NCBI GenBank assembly: GCA_945869355.1
Contig: CAMBPA010000009.1
Span: 1 to 12,527, forward strand
Length of the DNA: 12,527 nucleotides
Reading direction: 5' to 3'
DNA from: Bordetella parapertussis
GTDB lineage: Bacteria; Pseudomonadota; Gammaproteobacteria; Burkholderiales; Burkholderiaceae_B
Position 1 is the first letter of the stretch; each line of letters begins with the position of its first letter. A program made the position numbers and the translations under genes. Under the pieces are notes generated by a model, which was not told the DNA's origin, did not search any database, and worked only from the letters and a program-made list of their open reading frames with translations. Below are positions 6,320 through 12,527 of this stretch, in pieces.

Positions 6320-9300
6320 ATGTCCTATCCCAAGCTGCCCTATCCGATTGAAAGCTATACCCGTGGTGCCGAATTTGCTCGGCTCCTGGGCAAGCGCATG
6401 ATGATGTTGGACGGCGCGATGGGCACGATGATTCAGCGCTACAAATTGTCTGAGGCAGATTTTCGTGGCCCACGATTTGCCGAGCATGGCAAAGACGTAA
6501 AAGGCAACAACGAGCTCTTGACGCTCACCCGTCCAGACGTCATCCGCGAAGTGCATGAGGGCTATCTGGCTGCCGGTGCAGATGTGATCGAAACCAATAC
6601 GTTTGGTGCGACGACTATTGCGCAAGGCGATTACGATCTGGCCGAACTTGCGTATGAACTCAACCTTGAGTCCGCACGTATCGCGCGTCAGGCTTGCGAT
6701 AAATTCAGCACCTCAGAGCAACCACGTTTCGTGGCGGGCGGCTTAGGCCCACAACCCAAAACGGCATCGATTTCGCCAGACGTCAATGACCCGGGTGCGC
6801 GCAACGTCACCTTCGATGAATTGCGCATTGCGTATGCTGAGCAGTTGAATGGATTGTTGGATGGTGGTATCGATCTAGTCTTGATCGAAACGGTTTTTGA
6901 CACCCTCAATGCGAAGGCCGCAATTTTTGCGGTTGAGGAAGTTTTCGAAGCGCGCGGGGAGCGCCTGCCCGTGATGATCTCCGGTACGGTGACTGATGCC
7001 TCTGGTCGCATTTTGTCAGGGCAGACCGTCGAGGGGTTCTGGAATTCCGTGCGCCACGCTCGTCCGATCACGATCGGACTGAACTGTGCGCTGGGTGCGG
7101 CCCTGATGCGCCCCTACATCGCCGAGCTCTCTAAGATTTGCGACACCTACGTTTGCGTGTATCCCAATGCTGGGCTGCCCAACCCCATGAGCGAGACAGG
7201 GTTTGATGAGACGCCCGCCGATACCTCGAGTTTGCTAGAAGAGTTTGCGCGCGCAGGTTTCGTCAATATGGTGGGCGGTTGTTGTGGAACGACGCCTGAG
7301 CACATTGCGGCGATTGCAGCAAAAGTGTGTGTGTTACCGATTCGTGTCGTGCCAGATATCGCAGTCAAAACAAGACTGTCGGGCCTCGAAGCTTTAAATA
7401 TTGATGACTCCACGCTGTTTGTTAACGTAGGTGAGCGTACCAACGTAACTGGCAGCAAAATGTTTGCACGCCTGATTCGCGAAGAGAAATATGACGAAGC
7501 GGTTGCTGTTGCGCGTCAACAGGTCGAAAGCGGGGCACAGATTGTCGACATCAACATGGATGAAGCCATGTTGGATTCGTTGGCCTGCATGCACAGGTTC
7601 TTAAACTTGATTGCGTCTGAGCCCGATATCGCACGCGTGCCTGTCATGATCGACAGCTCGAAGTGGTCGGTGATCGAAACAGGCCTCAAGTGCGTGCAGG
7701 GCAAGTCGATTGTCAATTCGATTTCGCTCAAGGAGGGCGAAGAGCCCTTTCTTAAACAAGCGCAGCTATGCCGTCGCTACGGTGCAGCTGCAGTGGTGAT
7801 GGCTTTTGACGAAAAAGGTCAGGCCGATACGCTTGAGCGCCGCAAAGAAATCTGTACGCGCGCTTACCGCCTGCTGGTCGATGTTGTGGGCTTTCCTCCA
7901 GAAGATATTATTTTTGATCCAAACGTCTTCGCGATCGCAACAGGTATTGATGAACATAACCACTATGCCGTGGATTTCATTGAATCGACGAAATGGATTC
8001 GTACGTCGTTGCCACATGCGCGCATTTCCGGTGGCGTATCAAACGTAAGCTTTTCGTTCCGCGGCAATGAGCCGATGCGAGAAGCGATTCACACAGCTTT
8101 TCTGTATTACGCCATCCGTGAAGGCATGACGATGGGTATCGTCAATGCAGGGCAGCTTGGCGTGTATGCGGAACTGGCGCCTGCATTACGCAACCTCGTG
8201 GAAGACGTGGTGCTCGATCGCGCTCAGCCGGTCGGACATACAGACCCAACCGACGCGCGCACACCAACCGAGCGCTTAGTTGCTTTTGCGGATTCCGTTA
8301 AGGGTTCAGGTACCAAGCGTGAAGAAGACCTCACTTGGCGGGAGCAGGCCGTTGAAAAACGACTCGCGCACGCGATGGTCCATGGCAACACGCAATTCAT
8401 CGTTGAGGACACCGAAGAGATTCGTCAGCAAATCGCTGACCGCGGCGGCCGACCTATTGAGGTCATCGAAGGCCCTCTGATGGATGGCATGAATATCGTC
8501 GGTGATTTGTTCGGCGAAGGCAAAATGTTCTTGCCGCAGGTTGTTAAATCTGCCCGTGTGATGAAGCAAGCCGTTGGACATCTCGTCCCCTTCATCGAAG
8601 AAGAGAAAAAATTAATTGCCGCGGCCGGGGGCGACGTTCGCGCCAAAGGCAAGATCGTGATCGCGACCGTTAAAGGCGATGTGCACGATATTGGTAAAAA
8701 TATTGTCACCGTTGTGCTTCAGTGCAACAACTTCGAAGTCGTCAATATGGGCGTCATGGTTTCGGCAGCAGAGATCCTGGCACGCGCCAAGGCCGAGAAG
8801 GCGGATGTGATTGGCTTGTCGGGACTGATTACACCTAGCCTTGAAGAAATGGCATACGTGGCCAGTGAAATGCAGCGGGACGAATACTTTCGAAGCCGCA
8901 AGATCCCCCTCATGATCGGTGGCGCAACGACCAGCAGGGTGCATACCGCCGTTAAGATTGCTCCGCACTACGAAGGCCCTGTTATTTATGTTCCGGACGC
9001 AAGCCGTTCGGTTGGCGTTGCGCAGAACCTGATGTCTGAAACGGCCAATACCTACCTCGATGAGTTAGCCGTTGAGTACGAAGACGTTCGCCGTCGCTAT
9101 GCTAATCGTCAGATCGCACCCTTGATGTCCATGACGGATGCGCGCGCAGCGAAGCCAGCGATTGATTGGTCTACCTACCAGCCACCCCGCCCAAAATTTA
9201 TTGGACGTCGCACATTCAAGAATTTTGATTTGGCGGAGCTGGCTCGTTTTATTGACTGGACGCCGTTCTTTCAAACCTGGAGCTTGTTTGGCCAGTTTCC

Positions 9301-10093
9301 GGCCATCCTTGATGATCATGTCGTGGGTGAGCAGGCGCGTAAAGTTCATATTGATGGTCAGGCGATGCTCAAGCGGATGATCGATGGACGTTGGCTGACG
9401 GCAAATGGCGTGATCGCTTTTTGCCCAGCGAATACCGTCAACGATGACGATATCGAGATTTATCAAGACGAAACGCGTGAAAAAGTACTGTTCACCTGGC
9501 GTGGCCTCCGTCAACAAGGGATCAAGCGCGAAGGAGTTGAGAACAAATGCTTGGCCGACTTTATTGCGCCTAAATCTTCTGGCGTGGTGGACTACATCGG
9601 CCTGTTTGCTGTGACCGCTGGAATTGGCGTTGATAAGAAAGAGCAAGAGTTTGAACGTGCGAACGACGATTACTCTTCCATCATGTTCAAGTCGTTAGCC
9701 GATCGTATGGCTGAGGCATTCGCTGAAGCGCTCCATGCGCGGGTACGTCAAGATTTGTGGGGATACGCTGCAAACGAGGCGCTCACGAATGAGCAGATGA
9801 TCAAAGAGCAGTACGTGGGCATTCGACCTGCACCAGGTTATCCGGCTTGCCCGGAGCACGTGGTCAAGCGCGAGATGTTTGAAGTGCTCGATGGCGCAGA
9901 CATCGGCATGGTACTGACTGAAAGTTACGCGATGCATCCCGCCGCGAGTGTGTCAGGTTTTTATTTCAGTCATCCGCAGTCGCAGTACTTCAGCGTGGGC
10001 CCGATCGGCGAGGATCAGGTCGAGGATTACGTGAAGCGTTCCGGGCGGACCGAGAAGGACGTCAAACGCACCTTGGCGCCTAACTTAGGCTAA
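6320..10093 (+). CDS. metH: Cobalamin-dependent methionine synthase
   Basis: MetH moves a methyl group from 5-methyltetrahydrofolate to homocysteine through protein-bound methylcobalamin, making methionine and free tetrahydrofolate in the cytoplasm. The 1257-residue protein is complete, close to the 1227 residues of E. coli MetH, with all modules. The homocysteine domain (about 25-345) has zinc ligands Cys256, Cys321 and Cys322 (GGCCGTTP). The pterin domain (about 362-640) has [14 protein letters not shown] helical cap runs about 670-765. The cobalamin domain (about 775-910) has GDVHDIGKN with the cobalt ligand His789, SGL at 834-836 and GGATTS at 867-872. The C-terminal reactivation domain (about 930-1250) has the SAM-binding [12 protein letters not shown] (1169-1180). 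The ATG at 6320 has only a weak purine-rich AAGTGA upstream. It is transcribed divergently from the riboswitch-controlled uptake genes. I see no riboswitch in its own short leader. Confidence 0.99.
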   Translation: MSYPKLPYPIESYTRGAEFARLLGKRMMMLDGAMGTMIQRYKLSEADFRGPRFAEHGKDVKGNNELLTLTRPDVIREVHEGYLAAGADVIETNTFGATTIAQGDYDLAELAYELNLESARIARQACDKFSTSEQPRFVAGGLGPQPKTASISPDVNDPGARNVTFDELRIAYAEQLNGLLDGGIDLVLIETVFDTLNAKAAIFAVEEVFEARGERLPVMISGTVTDASGRILSGQTVEGFWNSVRHARPITIGLNCALGAALMRPYIAELSKICDTYVCVYPNAGLPNPMSETGFDETPADTSSLLEEFARAGFVNMVGGCCGTTPEHIAAIAAKVCVLPIRVVPDIAVKTRLSGLEALNIDDSTLFVNVGERTNVTGSKMFARLIREEKYDEAVAVARQQVESGAQIVDINMDEAMLDSLACMHRFLNLIASEPDIARVPVMIDSSKWSVIETGLKCVQGKSIVNSISLKEGEEPFLKQAQLCRRYGAAAVVMAFDEKGQADTLERRKEICTRAYRLLVDVVGFPPEDIIFDPNVFAIATGIDEHNHYAVDFIESTKWIRTSLPHARISGGVSNVSFSFRGNEPMREAIHTAFLYYAIREGMTMGIVNAGQLGVYAELAPALRNLVEDVVLDRAQPVGHTDPTDARTPTERLVAFADSVKGSGTKREEDLTWREQAVEKRLAHAMVHGNTQFIVEDTEEIRQQIADRGGRPIEVIEGPLMDGMNIVGDLFGEGKMFLPQVVKSARVMKQAVGHLVPFIEEEKKLIAAAGGDVRAKGKIVIATVKGDVHDIGKNIVTVVLQCNNFEVVNMGVMVSAAEILARAKAEKADVIGLSGLITPSLEEMAYVASEMQRDEYFRSRKIPLMIGGATTSRVHTAVKIAPHYEGPVIYVPDASRSVGVAQNLMSETANTYLDELAVEYEDVRRRYANRQIAPLMSMTDARAAKPAIDWSTYQPPRPKFIGRRTFKNFDLAELARFIDWTPFFQTWSLFGQFPAILDDHVVGEQARKVHIDGQAMLKRMIDGRWLTANGVIAFCPANTVNDDDIEIYQDETREKVLFTWRGLRQQGIKREGVENKCLADFIAPKSSGVVDYIGLFAVTAGIGVDKKEQEFERANDDYSSIMFKSLADRMAEAFAEALHARVRQDLWGYAANEALTNEQMIKEQYVGIRPAPGYPACPEHVVKREMFEVLDGADIGMVLTESYAMHPAASVSGFYFSHPQSQYFSVGPIGEDQVEDYVKRSGRTEKDVKRTLAPNLG

Positions 10094-10095
10094 CT

Positions 10096-10110
10096 GGTCT
10101 TAGATAGACC
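10096..10110. terminator. Small hairpin at the metH/acyltransferase convergence
   Basis: GGTCT (10096-10100) and AGACC (10106-10110) form a perfect five-base-pair inverted repeat around TAGAT, beginning 3 bases after the metH stop and covering the stop codon of the converging acyltransferase gene. There is no T-run on either side, so it is at best a weak bidirectional terminator. Confidence 0.25.
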
Positions 10111-11194
10111 GCTCAAGCACCAAGGTGAGAGCGACGGCTGCCACCAGAAAGCCTGTTCGTGCGTTAAGACCCAACGCATTATTGCGTATTTCGACGAGAC
10201 GATACAGTAAGGCGCCCGCCGCTAAAGATAGGCCGACCGCGACAACGATACCCACCGCGTTGATCCACAGGCCGGTAGGAAACCAGAGACTCCACAGCGC
10301 ATTGATGCCAATGCAGATGCCGTAGTGAATTAAAAAAATTGAGTAAGAGCGCTCGCCCAGCCAGTTCAGTGCGGGGTGATCACCCCAGTGTTCGAGTCGA
10401 CCGCGCAGATCGGTAAGCGCTAGCAGCAAGGCCGTGATCGTGGCGGTCGCGACCGCTTTGCGAAACTCCAGCGATAATGCCACCACACCAAGCAGCGCAA
10501 TCAATACGAGCCCAAACCGACCTAAGCGTGTGTGCGCTGTCCAATAGGCCAGTACGCCTAAGCCGTAATAACCAAAGAAAAATGGTGCATAGGCCTCGAG
10601 GGCGTCATTGCCGTTCAGCACCCAAAGAGAAAATGCGGTGAGCGCAATAATGATCAGTGGGTAAACGCGTTGCAGACTCGCAGGCATTCGCCAGGATAGG
10701 GCGGTAAAAATTGCAGTCAAGGCAAACAGTTGAAAATCAATCGCGACATACCAAATCCCTGCCGAAAGCGCTTCTAAACCAATCAGGTCATAGAGTAAAA
10801 AAACGTGCGCAAGCAGTTGACCAAACGTTGGAGCGGCCGACAGTGAGTCATGGGTAAACCAGGGACGCACAAGCGCCGTAATGAGCGCTGCCAGTGTCAC
10901 GGCAAACAGAAAGGGCGTAATGAGCCGCTTGTAGCGTTTCCAGACTAGGGCAGGGACCTCTAACGCAATCGGTGCGGCCCGAGGAGCCATTTGTGCAGCG
11001 ACAAAGTATCCGCCGAAGACAAAAAACATTTGTACCGCAAGCTTGCCGTAGACAATCAGTGTTTCGATCAGTTTTGGGTACTGAGCACCGATCACTTCAG
11101 ACATCGGTCCGTATACAGCGAGGTGATGGATGACAATGACCAGACAGCCAACGCCTTTTGCCGCGTTGACGAGCGACAGTCTAGTCGTTGACAT
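10100..11194 (-). CDS. Acyltransferase family 3 membrane protein (OafA/YrhL-like)
   Basis: This 364-residue integral membrane protein has about ten hydrophobic segments and belongs to the acyltransferase-3 family, which transfers acetyl or other acyl groups from the cytoplasm to sugars or lipids at the cell envelope. The family's first-helix signature (R/K, ten residues, H) is present as Lys13 to His24 in AAKGVGCLVIVIHH. Other family marks are QMFFVFGGYFVA (54-65), WKRYKRLITPF and the late SYSIFLIHYGI segment. There is no fused SGNH domain. It begins 21 bases after the thiC stop on the same strand, so it is probably co-transcribed with thiC, and it ends 6 bases from the metH stop. The acceptor cannot be told from sequence; LPS, exopolysaccharide or another glycan are possibilities. 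A direct role in thiamine synthesis is unlikely. Confidence 0.88.
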   Translation of the reverse strand: MSTTRLSLVNAAKGVGCLVIVIHHLAVYGPMSEVIGAQYPKLIETLIVYGKLAVQMFFVFGGYFVAAQMAPRAAPIALEVPALVWKRYKRLITPFLFAVTLAALITALVRPWFTHDSLSAAPTFGQLLAHVFLLYDLIGLEALSAGIWYVAIDFQLFALTAIFTALSWRMPASLQRVYPLIIIALTAFSLWVLNGNDALEAYAPFFFGYYGLGVLAYWTAHTRLGRFGLVLIALLGVVALSLEFRKAVATATITALLLALTDLRGRLEHWGDHPALNWLGERSYSIFLIHYGICIGINALWSLWFPTGLWINAVGIVVAVGLSLAAGALLYRLVEIRNNALGLNARTGFLVAAVALTLVLERSI

Positions 11195-11215
11195 CGTTAG
11201 GTCTAGTTTGCTCAG

Positions 11216-12527
<1,312 letters not shown>

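Noticed and set aside
9065..9646. Minus-strand open frame of 193 codons inside metH
   Set aside because: It lies wholly inside the conserved MetH coding sequence on the opposite strand and resembles no known protein.

Overview
The window looks like a piece of a betaproteobacterial chromosome, most likely order Burkholderiales and perhaps an Alcaligenaceae relative. The evidence is a stand-alone HldE-type adenylyltransferase domain, a one-piece MetH, an unusual isoaspartyl-methyltransferase-like protein and moderate GC content. The genus is a guess. Nothing suggests a mobile element, phage, CRISPR array or RNA gene other than a riboswitch. The content is mostly conserved metabolism: LPS heptose activation, thiamine synthesis, and cobalamin uptake and use.

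Layout. (1) Positions 2-166 (+) are the 3' end of an unrecognised gene, followed after 18 bases by the heptose-1-phosphate adenylyltransferase gene (185-670, +). (2) A minus-strand block runs from about 6200 down to 735: a cobalamin riboswitch, btuB (outer-membrane TonB-dependent receptor), a btuF-like periplasmic binding protein, thiG, thiD, and a PCMT-like methyltransferase. Gaps are 4, 29, -1 and 33 bases, so the block reads as one transcription unit. (3) metH (6320-10093, +) is transcribed divergently from that block; its product, cobalamin-dependent methionine synthase, is a major consumer of the vitamin the block imports. (4) A minus-strand pair, thiC (cut by the right window edge) followed 21 bases later by a membrane acyltransferase-3 gene, converges on metH with only 6 bases between stop codons.

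How it fits together. The riboswitch should reduce btuB expression when intracellular cobalamin is high. The BtuB-like receptor and BtuF-like protein would bring cobalamin across the outer membrane and periplasm, and the cofactor serves MetH next door. No inner-membrane BtuC or BtuD gene is present here. Thiamine genes flank metH on both sides: thiC makes HMP-phosphate, thiD phosphorylates it to HMP-diphosphate, and thiG makes the thiazole phosphate. The sulfur carrier gene thiS and the coupling enzyme gene thiE are not in the window.

The most interesting point is that thiG and thiD sit directly behind a B12-riboswitch-controlled uptake pair, with no TPP riboswitch or clear terminator seen in between. 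This implies thiamine genes may partly respond to cobalamin. No clearly new system was found; the notable points are this regulatory arrangement, an atypical P5/L5 region in the riboswitch, and the divergent methyltransferase.
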